Source: Gorillibacterium sp.
Lineage (GTDB): Bacteria > Bacillota > Bacilli > Paenibacillales > NBRC-103111
Assembly (NCBI GenBank): GCA_023511325.1
Contig: JAIMBU010000112.1
Span: 1-7,321 of the forward strand
DNA length: 7,321 bases
Direction: 5' to 3'
Position 1 is the first letter of the stretch. Every line of letters starts with the position of its first letter. The notes below the pieces were generated by a model that worked only from the letters and a program-made list of their open reading frames with translations, made no database searches and had not been told where the DNA came from. Below, piece after piece: positions 7,146 through 7,321 of this stretch. The position numbers were made by a program, and so were the translations under genes.

Positions 7146-7321
7146 ATGCCAGCAAATTTTACAAATGAGCGACGACTGGGCCTCACCCAGCAAATTTTTA
7201 TCGGTTTTGGACTTGCCTTTTTAAACCTCATTCTAGGCTTACCGCTTGGCCTTTCCTTCTGGGCGGTATGGGTATCCTTAGCCGCCGCAACAATCACTCT
7301 GATGCTTTCCCCACTCGTAGG
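7146..7321 (+). CDS. Partial membrane protein, N-terminus only
   Basis: The frame runs off the window end after 58 complete codons. It begins MPANFTNERRLGLTQQ, a short polar and basic head. This is followed by two hydrophobic stretches at about residues 16-34 (IFIGFGLAFLNLILGL) and 37-57, separated by a brief turn. That pattern fits a polytopic inner-membrane protein such as a transporter, but too little is present to name a family. Start choice rests on the strong AGGAGG site nine bases upstream and a candidate promoter before it. It is in the same direction as the decayed GH127 piece but seems to be transcribed independently. Confidence 0.75.
   Translation, partial: MPANFTNERRLGLTQQIFIGFGLAFLNLILGLPLGLSFWAVWVSLAAATITLMLSPLV

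Overview
The window looks like a chromosomal segment of a low-to-moderate GC Gram-positive bacterium, probably class Bacilli and plausibly Paenibacillaceae. This is an inference from strong Shine-Dalgarno sites, use of TTG and GTG starts, sigma-A-like promoters, T-tailed hairpin terminators, a DUF4097 envelope protein, and a remnant of a GH127 arabinofuranosidase gene of a kind common in Paenibacillus. No RNA gene, CRISPR array, insertion sequence or phage gene was seen.

Layout: (1) 1-1119, minus strand: a membrane-anchored DUF4097 beta-strand-repeat protein with ten T-x-S-G-[D/E/S] motifs, followed by a long T-tailed hairpin terminator at the window edge. (2) 1120-1374: divergent intergenic region with an extended -10 promoter for the next gene. 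(3) 1375-1797, plus strand: an unrecognised small polytopic membrane protein, translated from a site with a nine-base match to the 16S rRNA tail. (4) 1798-2018: convergent intergenic region with an unusually long two-tier hairpin and then an ordinary terminator. (5) 2019-6494, minus strand: the dominant gene, a 1491-residue fusion of two BadF/HgdC-type activase ATPases, a cysteine cluster, a DUF2229 region and a 2-hydroxyacyl-CoA-dehydratase (HgdB)-like region. (6) 6495-7145: no intact gene; candidate overlapping divergent promoters, a decayed GH127 fragment and a second possible reading-frame tail. (7) 7146 to the end: start of a membrane protein cut by the window edge.

The genes do not form an obvious pathway or operon; each appears to be its own transcription unit. 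The main biological interest is the large fusion protein. Each of its two activase halves keeps a cysteine pair 39 residues apart, the same spacing as the iron-sulfur ligands of the homodimeric activase HgdC. One polypeptide may therefore fold as an internal pseudo-dimer around a single [4Fe-4S] cluster and pass ATP-gated low-potential electrons to its own dehydratase-like half. Its substrate is unknown, and no acyl-CoA metabolism genes lie beside it. A run of 27-bp tandem repeats makes up the linker between its activase and reductase halves.
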